Source: Bacillus timonensis | Lineage (GTDB): Bacteria; Bacillota; Bacilli; Bacillales; Bacillaceae_L | DNA: 64,000 nucleotides | Assembly: GCF_004799755.1 (NCBI RefSeq) | Contig: NZ_SLUB01000007.1 | Location: 1-64,000, forward strand | Reading direction: 5' to 3' | Shown: piece after piece, positions 1-8,004 of the stretch | How positions within the stretch are numbered: the stretch's first letter is position 1 | Layout of the letters: the number at the start of each line of letters is the position of its first letter | Translations under genes and position numbers: made by a program | The notes under the pieces: model-generated | Told to the model about the DNA's origin: nothing | Seen by the model: the letters and a program-made list of their open reading frames with translations, nothing else | The model's database searches: none

Positions 1-119
1 CGAAATTTCTCAACCTCCTTAATTACGATAGGGCGGATTTTAGCACCGTGTTTTCTCTTGAAAGCTTCCCAATGTTGGTGTTTATCAAAAAATATTCTTC
101 TCAATATATTGGTCTCCAT
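1..119 (-). CDS. IS91-like transposase, N-terminal fragment (cut by window edge)
   Basis: The minus strand opens at ATG 117-119 and stays open to the window edge, giving about 39 residues that begin METNILRRIFFDKHQHW and continue with a K-I-R-P-x-V-x-K-E-V-E-K-F run. This resembles the start of the zinc-binding N-terminal domain of IS91-type transposases found in Bacillus and Clostridium. The cysteine-rich zinc ligands would lie outside the window, so the call rests on the opening residues alone. No good ribosome site is visible. It could be a full element or a remnant. Confidence 0.5.
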   Translation of the reverse strand, partial: METNILRRIFFDKHQHWEAFKRKHGAKIRPIVIKEVEKF

Positions 120-129
120 AAAATGAAAA

Positions 130-154
130 TACCACAGCTTAAATAACTGTGGTA
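130..154. other. Perfect 8-bp-stem palindrome near the transposase start
   Basis: TACCACAG and CTGTGGTA form an inverted repeat around a 9-base AT-rich loop, just upstream of the transposase start codon. It could be a terminal hairpin of the mobile element or a weak terminator. Nothing in the sequence decides between these. Confidence 0.35.
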
Positions 155-185
155 GACCCAAATTTTTATACTTTCTTATCTTTTC

Positions 186-232
186 AAAAAAACCCTGCCC
201 TTTATTTTGTTTTACATTGGCGCGGGGTTTTT
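186..232 (-). terminator. Rho-independent terminator after the permease pair
   Basis: Read on the minus strand, AAAAACCCCGCGCC pairs with GGGCAGGGTTTTTT across a long AT-rich loop and ends in a T run. It lies directly after the stop of the 246-1796 permease, so it probably ends that operon. Confidence 0.6.
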
Positions 233-245
233 CTATAACTTATAG

Positions 246-1796
246 TTACAAGCCTTCCATTTCTACTTTTTCAATCGTTTTCTCTGGTGTAAGATGAAAG
301 ATTAATGTCATACCACGAATACTAACATATGTATAGCTTTGTTCCAATAGGGAACTTTGTAAACTGTATATATATTTGCTTTCATTATCTTGAAACTCTT
401 TTTCAATCACTGCATCTGTTGGCAAATGATCTGCCAATAACCGATAAGCTTCCTCCACAGTGGCAACAGGCTCTTTAAAAGTGAAAACCGGAAGCTCACA
501 CCGACCCGCTCCAATTGTTCTACATTTAAGAACTAAATTATCGGTCTCGTAATCCCGATCGGATTTCTTTTCCATGTGAAAATCGATGTAATGTAACTTA
601 TCATAAAAACCACCTTTTGCTGTGGTAGCAACCGTTGTCGCTATTACTTTATTATTAACAAGCATATATTTCCCATCGCCATACAGATCTTTAGCATTCA
701 GCACGGCTTGTTCTCCCACGTTGACCGTACTGGTTTTCGAACCGTTCTTAACACCGGAAACAACGAAAGCTCCAACTGCCACCACAAACACAACCAGTGT
801 CACAACACCAGCCATTTTACTCGCCACAAATGCTTCACCTATCCGTTCAACTGCACGACGCACGACCCCATGTTTGTCACTCGCTGCTCGTCTTTCAAAC
901 AACCTCCTGAAACCTTCGCTTAACAATTGGAATGTTAGCAACAGCAATGTAAGGGCAATCGCAGGGAATAATGGGATCCACACGGCTTTTATAACCTCAT
1001 AACGGGCTGCCGACAATAAACCTGGCCAATCAAACAATCCAGTCACAGAATTATAACCAGATTCATCCTGGAATACTCCACCGCCGGGTATATAGTCAAT
1101 CGCATGCTCAATAAAGTATTGAAACAATGCAAGCTGTCCCAGCAACAACGTCACGCGTGCTAAGTCATTAAAAAAGTTAACAACTAAGCTTTGGGAAACG
1201 GATGGCAGGTAATGCATCACCGATAATTGGAATGGAGTGCTCCCAACCGTTACACTCGCTTGGACAAACTCTTTTTGAGACACCTCATATATTTCGTGGG
1301 CAAAAATATAGCTAACCCGACCAACTTCAATGAGCGCAATTAAGACGACCTTCCAATCCACCCCGTTTTCAAGACCTCCTACAGGGACTATTTCTAATAG
1401 TAAAATGGCTGCAAAAATCGTAGGGATACTACCGAACAAGGAATACCAACCATTTGACACCATATAGGCAATTCCTTTTTTGGTTGAAGCCAAAAAGGCC
1501 ATCGGTATCGCAATAACGTACCGAACCAACGTGATTAACACAATAATTTTCAGCGTGTCCTTTGCTCCAAGAATAATCAAACTTAAAATATCCCTGGCTT
1601 CACGATCTGTCCCGAGAGGATCTTCCTTAGAAGGCGGGAATGGAGCTCTTCCAATTTCGCCTCCATCGTAAAATCGCATTCGATGCTCGGGAGGAGTATG
1701 CTCTATAAATGAAAGCTGTGGTCCAATAAAACTTATAAATAACATCAATCCGAAAAGAACTAATCCTGTCCAAAGCGACCAATTTTTCATAAGCAC
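246..1796 (-). CDS. Opp/Dpp-type ABC permease with an unusual C-terminal extracytoplasmic domain
   Basis: This 516-residue protein has a DppC/OppC-like architecture. A first membrane helix at about residues 9-27 is followed by an external segment carrying the DPLGTDREARD motif typical of OppC-type permeases. The permease core has an EAA-like loop (KEFVQASVTVGSTPFQ, about 174-189). After the core, another membrane helix at about 330-350 leads into some 165 residues of soluble sequence that ordinary OppC proteins (about 300 residues) lack, and which should face outside. It is the second gene after the 1806-2825 permease, nine bases downstream. No ATPase or substrate-binding protein is visible in the window, so the substrate is unknown; peptides or nickel are the family's usual cargo. 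Confidence 0.75.
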   Translation of the reverse strand: MLMKNWSLWTGLVLFGLMLFISFIGPQLSFIEHTPPEHRMRFYDGGEIGRAPFPPSKEDPLGTDREARDILSLIILGAKDTLKIIVLITLVRYVIAIPMAFLASTKKGIAYMVSNGWYSLFGSIPTIFAAILLLEIVPVGGLENGVDWKVVLIALIEVGRVSYIFAHEIYEVSQKEFVQASVTVGSTPFQLSVMHYLPSVSQSLVVNFFNDLARVTLLLGQLALFQYFIEHAIDYIPGGGVFQDESGYNSVTGLFDWPGLLSAARYEVIKAVWIPLFPAIALTLLLLTFQLLSEGFRRLFERRAASDKHGVVRRAVERIGEAFVASKMAGVVTLVVFVVAVGAFVVSGVKNGSKTSTVNVGEQAVLNAKDLYGDGKYMLVNNKVIATTVATTAKGGFYDKLHYIDFHMEKKSDRDYETDNLVLKCRTIGAGRCELPVFTFKEPVATVEEAYRLLADHLPTDAVIEKEFQDNESKYIYSLQSSLLEQSYTYVSIRGMTLIFHLTPEKTIEKVEMEGL

Positions 1797-1805
1797 CCCA
1801 CCTCC

Positions 1806-2825
1806 CTAGTTTTCTGGATTTAAGTACGAAATAATAAAAAGGACAAAGAACCAAATAAATATGTATTGAAAAAACACTTTTGTGAGTTGCAACCAAATGT
1901 TTCGCTTCTCAACCTCGTACTTGTTTTGCCAGATCACTGACACGATTTGCGTGATTAATAGAAGCACAACAAAACAAAATGAGATTTCTGCGACTAACCC
2001 CACTTCTGGAAATTGGGCAAACGGCTTGTTCTCCGGTTTATAGACATCTAACCGTTTGATCGCTACCATCATTCGCCATGCTGCTCCCTTATACTCCATC
2101 AACCACTCAACAATTAAGAGGTTCGAAACCACATAGGTCATGACAACACCAAGATGTTGTAAAATCGAGCGGAAACATTTTTTCAGGATATGCTTATGTA
2201 TGACAAGTCTCTCGTTCAAACCCTTCGCGCGAGCATACTGGATATACATCTCGCCATCTTCATTTGCAAGGGATGTAAACGTGATTCTAGCAAAATACAT
2301 CATTGGGTATAGAGACACAAGGATTCCAGGTAAAATAAAGTTAAACCACTGGTCATGACCAAAAAAGTCAATAAAGTTAAAGTGGATCAAAATGACCCAT
2401 TGAAGGACAATAATCATAAAAAAATCTGGTAATGAATTGAGGATTGAGGTGACCCCTGTTCCAAGAAAATTTAAGTATGTATAACGATTTCGATAATCAA
2501 AGATTCCTTTCGTAACCCCGAACGTAACCGCTAACAAAAAAGCAGTCGCTATCACTGATAAACTTCTAGGAAAATATTCAAGGACGATTTCTTCAAAAAC
2601 CTCCCCATTTTTTGTTGCCCCAAGACTTCCATCAGTTTGGATATTGCTTATAAATTGCTTGATCGCGCCAAAGCTATCCGAGGCAGGTAGCATTGTTTTT
2701 ATTGTTGTGAAAAAATTTGCAACATCCCTATCCCCTAAAAAGTAAGCAATCCCTAGGACGACCAGTCCAAAGTAGAGAATTGAAATCACATCTCGCCCAC
2801 TAAACACTCTTACTCTTTTAAGCAA
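1806..2825 (-). CDS. Opp/Dpp-type ABC permease (OppB-like)
   Basis: The 339-residue integral membrane protein has about six hydrophobic segments and an EAA-type cytoplasmic loop (YIQYARAKGLNERLVIHKHI) that contacts the transporter ATPase in this family. The large external segment between the first and second helices is typical of OppB/DppB. It is the first gene of a two-gene unit with the 246-1796 permease, to which it should bind as a heterodimer. The stretch upstream (2826-2968) holds no gene. The substrate cannot be read from the sequence. Confidence 0.75.
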   Translation of the reverse strand: MLKRVRVFSGRDVISILYFGLVVLGIAYFLGDRDVANFFTTIKTMLPASDSFGAIKQFISNIQTDGSLGATKNGEVFEEIVLEYFPRSLSVIATAFLLAVTFGVTKGIFDYRNRYTYLNFLGTGVTSILNSLPDFFMIIVLQWVILIHFNFIDFFGHDQWFNFILPGILVSLYPMMYFARITFTSLANEDGEMYIQYARAKGLNERLVIHKHILKKCFRSILQHLGVVMTYVVSNLLIVEWLMEYKGAAWRMMVAIKRLDVYKPENKPFAQFPEVGLVAEISFCFVVLLLITQIVSVIWQNKYEVEKRNIWLQLTKVFFQYIFIWFFVLFIISYLNPEN

Positions 2826-2968
2826 CCAAATCCCCCCTTACCAGATTACCAACTGTAAAAAACAGGAACATATACCTATAGACTACCATATATGTTATTT
2901 CCAGAGAATATCCATTTAATGAGACGAAAGAAAACTATAAGAAGTTTCATGTCGCAAGGATTACAAAC

Positions 2969-2999
2969 AAAAAAAGCTAGGAAATGAATCTCCTAGCTT
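2969..2999 (-). terminator. Terminator of the pdxA2/kinase operon
   Basis: On the minus strand AAGCTAGGAG and a matching CCTAGCTT form a hairpin followed by seven T residues. The stem begins at the stop codon of the pdxA-like gene. Confidence 0.75.
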
Positions 3000-4015
3000 C
3001 AATCATGTTTTCTCCTTAATTTTCTTTTTGGAGCTAACTCAATTGCTGAATTAATTGCTGCAATCATACTTTGCTCATCGGCAATGTTTTTGCCTGCAAT
3101 ATCAAAAGCGGTACCGTGGTCCACTGAAGTTCGGATTATTCCACCCTTAAGCCCAACAGTAATGTTTACGCCACTTTCAATTCCCATTACTTTAATTGGT
3201 GCATGTCCTTGGTCATGATAACATGCAACCACGATATCAAAATCCCCTCTGCCTGCTCTGAAGAAAAGAGTATCAGCAGGTAGCGGTCCAGTTACATTTA
3301 TTCCTTCTGCTTGCGCACGCTCAATACCCGGTTGTAGTTTTTCCTCTTCTTCACCATATCCAAATAAACCATTCTCCCCAGCATGTGGGTTAATTCCACA
3401 AACAGCGATCTTTGGATCGTCAAATCCTGCTCTTGATAGAGTCTCATGTGCTAATTTCACTACTTTATAAGTTCTCTCTGGATTAATACTATTAATCGCA
3501 TCAATTAATCCTATATGTGTAGTTAAATGAATTACTTTTAGATTTGGTGTTGTTAACATCATCGAAAAATCCTCTGTACCTGTTAAATCCGCCAAAATTT
3601 CTGTATGTCCTGGGTACATATGACCGCCCTTGTGTAACGCCTCCTTATTCAATGGTGCTGTACAAATAGAATCAATTTTTTTACTTTTTGCAAGTTCAAC
3701 AGCTTTTGCAATAAATTGAAACGCTGCATCTCCGGCAACTGGAGACACTTGTCCAAATGGTAAATCCTCAGGAATAATGTTTAAATCAATTACATCTATT
3801 GTACCTAATTCAAATTTAGCTTCATCAGGGTCGTTAATAAGATTTATTTTTGCATTTGAATGAACAATTGGCTGTACTCGCTCTAAAATTTTTGCATCAC
3901 CAATCACGATTGGGCGGCAATTTTGATAAATTTCTTCATGAGTTAGGGCCTTTACAATTATTTCTGGTCCAATTCCTGCGGCATCTCCCATTGTAATTCC
4001 AATCACTGGTTTCAT
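2999..4015 (-). CDS. pdxA2: PdxA2-type dehydrogenase (4-phosphate of D-erythronate/D-threonate)
   Basis: The 338-residue protein belongs to the PdxA family of metal- and NAD-dependent 4-phospho-hydroxyacid dehydrogenases. Visible signatures are MGDAAGIGPEI at the N-terminus, HTEILADLTG (about 136), GINPHAGENGLFG (about 205) and CYHDQGHAPIKVMG (about 262), which hold the metal-binding histidines. It starts two bases after the stop of a DUF1537 kinase. In that setting PdxA proteins usually oxidise the 4-phosphates of D-threonate or D-erythronate, which then decarboxylate to dihydroxyacetone phosphate, rather than serving vitamin B6 synthesis. Which four-carbon acid is used is not readable from sequence. 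Confidence 0.85.
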   Translation of the reverse strand: MKPVIGITMGDAAGIGPEIIVKALTHEEIYQNCRPIVIGDAKILERVQPIVHSNAKINLINDPDEAKFELGTIDVIDLNIIPEDLPFGQVSPVAGDAAFQFIAKAVELAKSKKIDSICTAPLNKEALHKGGHMYPGHTEILADLTGTEDFSMMLTTPNLKVIHLTTHIGLIDAINSINPERTYKVVKLAHETLSRAGFDDPKIAVCGINPHAGENGLFGYGEEEEKLQPGIERAQAEGINVTGPLPADTLFFRAGRGDFDIVVACYHDQGHAPIKVMGIESGVNITVGLKGGIIRTSVDHGTAFDIAGKNIADEQSMIAAINSAIELAPKRKLRRKHD

Positions 4016-4017
4016 AA

Positions 4018-5307
4018 TTATAGATCCCCCTTTAATTTTTTGATGGCATTAATAAATACTTCTTGTGTTCCGAACCCTCCAGCCTTTGTAATAACATATA
4101 AATTCTCATGTCCAAAAAACTTCGACAGCGGAACACCCATTTCCAATTCATCCAATAATTCAAAGCCTTTTACATCCCATAGATAACAGATTTGTTTAGC
4201 CGTGTCCCCACCGGTCATCGATACCCCTTTAAAATATCCCTGTTCCAGGAGGACTGAACATACAGAACCAATTGCCTTTACAATTTCATTGCTTACCTCT
4301 TTATGTGTTAAACCCTTAGTTTCACCAACTTGCCACGCTTTTTCGATATCATTCGCTTCACCTGTGGAGTAGATAACGACATCTAATCCTTGCTTTGCTT
4401 TTTCCATTGCTAGATTAAATACTCTTCTAATCTCTTTTTCACGTTCATTTTCATCTGAAACGGACTTAAATGACTCAAACGCAATTGGGTACACATTTGT
4501 TTTGTCTATTAAAAGCTGAAGCTGTGCCCTTGAGTTTTTATTTACACTTCCGACAACAGTAAGTATTGGACCGTCATTTTGGGGAATAATAAATTTTTTC
4601 TGCCTTTTGGGCATTTCATAATAAGCAGGAAGATAATTTGCAATTCCTGCCGAACCTACCCAAGAGAACTGATAACGTAGCTTTTTAGTATAGGCTAAAA
4701 TTTGTTCAATATGATACTCCTCCGTTGAATCCACAATTATATATGCGGTTTTTTGTCGGAAATACGCATCTACTTTTTCTTGAATCCACCTATAGCCCTT
4801 ATCTAGGTCATCAATCGTAATCGTACCTATTTTTTGCTTTGTTTGCTCCTTTAAAAGAGCAGGCAAATAGGATTGAGTAACAGGTGTCTTTGGATCCCTT
4901 GCAATTTCAGTCTCAGCAAGCGGAATTCCATTTAAATAGTGGGTTGATTGTAAAATAGTGCGATTGTTTTTGGGATACCCTGGTGCAATCATCATAAAGT
5001 CCGGTTGCAATACATCAAATACTGCATCAATTTCAGCACCAATATTTCCTCTCATCGTTGAGTCAATTTTCTTAAATATACAAGAAAAGCCTGCATTTTT
5101 TATAAATTGGATCGCCTCTTTTACCTTTTGATAGGCCTCTTCACAATCAATAGATCGGCTATCTGTATCAAAAACAATTGCTTCATACGCATGAATAGAT
5201 TCTCTATCTATGTCAAACAATACAGAGGTTTTAAGACCATGCTTTGCTAATTGAACCCCGCTATCATTAGCACCCGTTAAATCGTCTGCTATGATTGCTA
5301 ATTTCAT
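4018..5307 (-). CDS. Four-carbon acid sugar kinase (DUF1537 family)
   Basis: The 429-residue kinase has the family N-terminus (LAIIADDLTGANDSGVQLAK) and the C-terminal nucleotide-binding motif TGGDTAKQICYLWDVKGFELLDELEMGVP. Members such as DtnK, DenK and OtnK phosphorylate D-threonate, D-erythronate or a keto-acid relative. It is coupled to pdxA2 with a two-base gap, so the pair performs phosphorylation then oxidation/decarboxylation of a sugar acid. Upstream lies the remnant of a permease gene, then a -24/-12 promoter and the regulator. Both enzymes look intact even though the permease is broken. Confidence 0.85.
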   Translation of the reverse strand: MKLAIIADDLTGANDSGVQLAKHGLKTSVLFDIDRESIHAYEAIVFDTDSRSIDCEEAYQKVKEAIQFIKNAGFSCIFKKIDSTMRGNIGAEIDAVFDVLQPDFMMIAPGYPKNNRTILQSTHYLNGIPLAETEIARDPKTPVTQSYLPALLKEQTKQKIGTITIDDLDKGYRWIQEKVDAYFRQKTAYIIVDSTEEYHIEQILAYTKKLRYQFSWVGSAGIANYLPAYYEMPKRQKKFIIPQNDGPILTVVGSVNKNSRAQLQLLIDKTNVYPIAFESFKSVSDENEREKEIRRVFNLAMEKAKQGLDVVIYSTGEANDIEKAWQVGETKGLTHKEVSNEIVKAIGSVCSVLLEQGYFKGVSMTGGDTAKQICYLWDVKGFELLDELEMGVPLSKFFGHENLYVITKAGGFGTQEVFINAIKKLKGDL

Positions 5308-5443
5308 TGTGTAATCCTCCTAAAAAGAAGAGAGCATTTTATCCCTCTTCTTAATTTTAAAGCTATAAAACTTTGAATATAGAACTTTCCTCAGGTATTT
5401 TTGTGATTTGGAAAAATATTCTAATTGTCTTAATTATATTTTG

Positions 5444-5662
5444 CTAACCGGCCATTTCTTCAAAGGGCTTTTCTAAGAATCCCCTTACAATTGGTAGTAA
5501 AATAGCTGTTGTTACAACACTTGCTGTGATTTGAACGGTTGCTAGTTCTGCAAATTCTGCAAAGCACACATTAGCTCCGGCGTTGCAACAGCATTTCCCG
5601 CTGTTGTACCTTTTGATGCACCAACAAGTGGGTTCTTAGCCAATCCATTAAATACTAGGTAA
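5444..5662 (-). pseudogene. kdgT: Remnant of a KdgT-type 2-keto-3-deoxygluconate permease
   Basis: On the minus strand one frame gives LVFNGLAKNPLVGASKGTT followed by AGNAVATPEL. After a frame change the next frame gives FAEFAELATVQITASVVTT, then AILLPIVRG and a tail ending in a TAG stop at 5444. Glycine-rich TTAGNAVATP followed by a hydrophobic helix is typical of the C-terminus of KdgT permeases. Only about 70 of roughly 320 residues remain, the middle is shortened, and no start is present. KdgT-like permeases commonly sit with DUF1537 kinase and pdxA2, so this is probably the operon's lost transporter. Confidence 0.7.
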
Positions 5663-5669
5663 CCTCACC

Positions 5670-5719
5670 ACTAGTGTGAAGATTACTGTCCTTTATTTTT
5701 GCAGAGTGTTTACACTAGT
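5670..5719. promoter_or_regulatory. Spaced inverted repeat between promoter and permease remnant
   Basis: ACTAGTGTGAA at 5670-5680 is matched by TTACACTAGT at 5710-5719, giving a near-perfect inverted repeat with a spacer of about 29 bases. It could be a paired protein-binding site in the leader of the four-carbon operon. It could also be a scar of the deletion that removed most of the permease gene. Confidence 0.35.
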
Positions 5720-5794
5720 AATATAGAATAAATTGTTTATAAAAGCAACGATTTTTCGATATAAATTAATAAAGAGAATAAAATAGTTAAAAAA

Positions 5795-5810
5795 TGCAAC
5801 AATTAGCCCA
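5795..5810 (-). promoter_or_regulatory. Candidate sigma-54 (-24/-12) promoter
   Basis: The minus strand reads TGGGCTAATTGTTGCA. It has GG and GC exactly ten bases apart and an intact TTGCA -12 element, against the consensus TGGCAC-N5-TTGCW. It lies between the stop of the PrpR_N-type regulator and the permease remnant, pointing toward the remnant, kinase and pdxA2. This is the expected place for a promoter served by that regulator. Confidence 0.6.
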
Positions 5811-5833
5811 TTTAAAAAGCGTAAACCTAAAGA

Positions 5834-7522
5834 TTACTCTTTAAGCTTACGCCATAAGGTTGCTCGATTAATTCCAAGTCGTTCAGCAGCTCTTGTTTGA
5901 TTATTATTTTCTGCTTTCAAAACTAATTTAATGATTTCTTTTTCGATTTCCTTTAATGTCCCTTGTTGAAAAATGACATCAGTCGGAAGATGCTCATTTG
6001 TAGCTACTCTCTCAATTGTTTCTTTTTGAATCACATAGTCCTTTTCATTCAAAGCAACCTGTTTAATAAGATTTTTTAGATTATCAATATTATTAGGATA
6101 GGTAAAATTCTCTAAAAACTGTATGGCCTCACTGTTGATTTTAACTGGTATCGTTCCGTATTTTTGATTGTAATATGCGATAAAGTATTGAGCAAGAATG
6201 CGAATATCCTCTTTTCTTTCAGATAAATCCGGCATGATGATCTTATTCATCTTTACCTCTTGAATGAACTCAGTAGGTAACATACTTTCTGTAAGGATAA
6301 AAATCCGTACATGATGTGTCAGACACTTTTTTATAAAATGTGATAGCTTTTGGTAGTTATCTATATATTCAGGATGTACAAGTCTAATCGTACGAATATT
6401 CCTTAGCGGCAATTTATCCAAGTAGTCATGATCGAGCTCTTTAAAATTGATTGTAAGGAGCAAACCTTCATCCGAATATCGTTGGTGAATATAACGAGTA
6501 ATAAAGTCCTTACTAGTCCCTTTTCTACCTTGCAAAAGGATAATTTGATTATTGTTATAGAGGTTTTCAATATGATTGAGTATATTCCTAATTTCATCCG
6601 ATGCTGCTGCAATTGGTTCACTTGTCGTATCGGTATCAAGAAAAAGACCCTTTTGTTCTAGAATAGAAGCTGTTTTTTCAGTAACAATGACCTTAAAAGA
6701 ATGTTGACCGACTTGAATACAATAGCCAGTTACATCCAACAAGTTGTCCTGAACCATAAAGCTCCTTGTAACCTTCTGTTTATTTATTTCAAGGTCCGTA
6801 CTTAATATATATAAATCATCTTCTGTTATTGGGTTAATTTGAAAATCACTCCAACGCTCATAGATAATCTCATTTTTATCGTCCAATATCATTATATTTT
6901 GATGGTCTTTTAAGATAAATTGCTCCATGACTTTCATTAGATTCTTTTTGGCATTTAAATAACCATAAACCAATTTCGCATCTTCTAATGCATTCATTAC
7001 AGACTCTTTACCAGATTGTATTAAAAACCCCTTAAGACCATATGCGTTTGATGTTTTAACAGTAATTACATCCCCCACAATTTGCTGATATCCGGAGTTT
7101 TTAAGTTCTAAGATTAAGGGTGCTACCTCATCAGAATCAGCTACCGTGAAAACCTTTAAAGGGAGATCCAATAAATCTATGATCGACTGAGCGCCTGTGG
7201 TAATATTCGAAAATCCAACAATCGCCGTCTTACTCTCCAAATTCGTAGCTAAAGATAGCGACCGGATCATGTCATACCCGGAAAGCTGCATATCCAACAC
7301 AGGGACACGGACATTTTTTTTAATTAATTGAGCCGTCCCACCTCTACTAATAATGATCTCTGCCCCATTACTCACGGCTTGAACCGCCTGCTTTACTCCT
7401 TCGTTTAAGTCACCTAATGAATATTGAATGTCAAATCCAGGAAAAAGACCAATGCATTCTTGAATAACTGGAATCATCGATTCATAGGGTGCCACGATGT
7501 GTATTTTAATGTTCATCTTCAC
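5834..7522 (-). CDS. PrpR_N-type transcription activator with degenerate AAA+ domain
   Basis: The 562-residue regulator has a PrpR_N sensor domain (about 5-175, with the ISRGGTAQLI motif), a PAS-like segment (about 195-290), a AAA+ region (about 305-470) and a Fis-type helix-turn-helix at the extreme C-terminus (540-562, NQTRAAERLGINRATLWRKL). The Walker A position reads LQGRKGTSKD rather than GExGTGKE, and no GAFTGA loop, which contacts sigma-54, is present. The later landmarks PDLSERKEDIRIL and FTYPNNIDNLKNL are recognisable. It lies next to a -24/-12 promoter and the four-carbon acid operon, so it should sense a related compound. Whether it can still activate sigma-54 is doubtful. Confidence 0.8.
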   Translation of the reverse strand: MKMNIKIHIVAPYESMIPVIQECIGLFPGFDIQYSLGDLNEGVKQAVQAVSNGAEIIISRGGTAQLIKKNVRVPVLDMQLSGYDMIRSLSLATNLESKTAIVGFSNITTGAQSIIDLLDLPLKVFTVADSDEVAPLILELKNSGYQQIVGDVITVKTSNAYGLKGFLIQSGKESVMNALEDAKLVYGYLNAKKNLMKVMEQFILKDHQNIMILDDKNEIIYERWSDFQINPITEDDLYILSTDLEINKQKVTRSFMVQDNLLDVTGYCIQVGQHSFKVIVTEKTASILEQKGLFLDTDTTSEPIAAASDEIRNILNHIENLYNNNQIILLQGRKGTSKDFITRYIHQRYSDEGLLLTINFKELDHDYLDKLPLRNIRTIRLVHPEYIDNYQKLSHFIKKCLTHHVRIFILTESMLPTEFIQEVKMNKIIMPDLSERKEDIRILAQYFIAYYNQKYGTIPVKINSEAIQFLENFTYPNNIDNLKNLIKQVALNEKDYVIQKETIERVATNEHLPTDVIFQQGTLKEIEKEIIKLVLKAENNNQTRAAERLGINRATLWRKLKE

Positions 7523-7726
7523 ACTTCAATCCCGTCTTCTAAAATTGGTAAACTAATATAGAACAAGTACTATTACATTATATATTTTACCATTTTTGAA
7601 AAGTGAAAGCATATAAAATGAAAAGCTGAAAGCATCTGGTGGTACCTTCAGATTTTTATATTTTAATAGTGAAAATGTCAGTAACCTGGTTTTTGGTATT
7701 TTATGACGCATATGTGCACGACTATG

Positions 7727-7948
7727 GCGCATTTATCATTTTTAATGCGCATTTCTGTCCTACTAAAGCGCAATTATCAAAATTAAAGCGCATTTCATGC
7801 CTACTAAAGCGCAATTATCAAAATTAAAGCGCATTTCATGCCTACTAAAGCGCAATTACCAAAATTAAAGCGCATTTCATGCCTACTAAAGCGCAATTAT
7901 CAAAATTAAAGCGCATTTCATGCCTACTAAAGCGCAATTACCCACTCA
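7727..7948. repeat. 41-bp tandem repeat (GCGC-type), about four units plus degenerate flanks
   Basis: Copies begin at 7768, 7809, 7850, 7891 and 7932 (partial), with an exact 41-bp period and almost no divergence. Each unit is two half-units, GCGCAATTAT(C)AAAATTAAA and GCGCATTTCATGCCTACTAAA. A more degenerate stretch precedes them from about 7727. They fill the intergenic region between the PrpR_N regulator and lipL (7523-8003), in which I see no credible gene. The repeat has no spacers, so it is not a CRISPR array. Confidence 0.9.
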
Positions 7949-7970
7949 CGCGACCCTTTTTCAACACACA

Positions 7971-8004
7971 AAAAGGGACCAGGAGAACCGTCCCCCTGGA
8001 CCCT
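7971..8004 (-). terminator. lipL terminator, also a REP-like GGGAC hairpin
   Basis: On the minus strand AAGGGTCCAGG pairs with CCTGGTCCCTT and is followed by five T residues, immediately after the lipL stop. The same GGGACC/GGTCCC style of hairpin recurs elsewhere in the window (near 36600, 38180 and 58695). Confidence 0.65.

Noticed and set aside
5321-5443. Riboswitch or gene between the kinase start and the permease remnant
   Set aside because: No conserved fold or reading frame could be seen; the sequence is AT-rich filler.
7727-7948. Possible CRISPR array at the 41-bp repeats
   Set aside because: Units are contiguous and have no variable spacers, and no cas gene is nearby. It is a tandem repeat.
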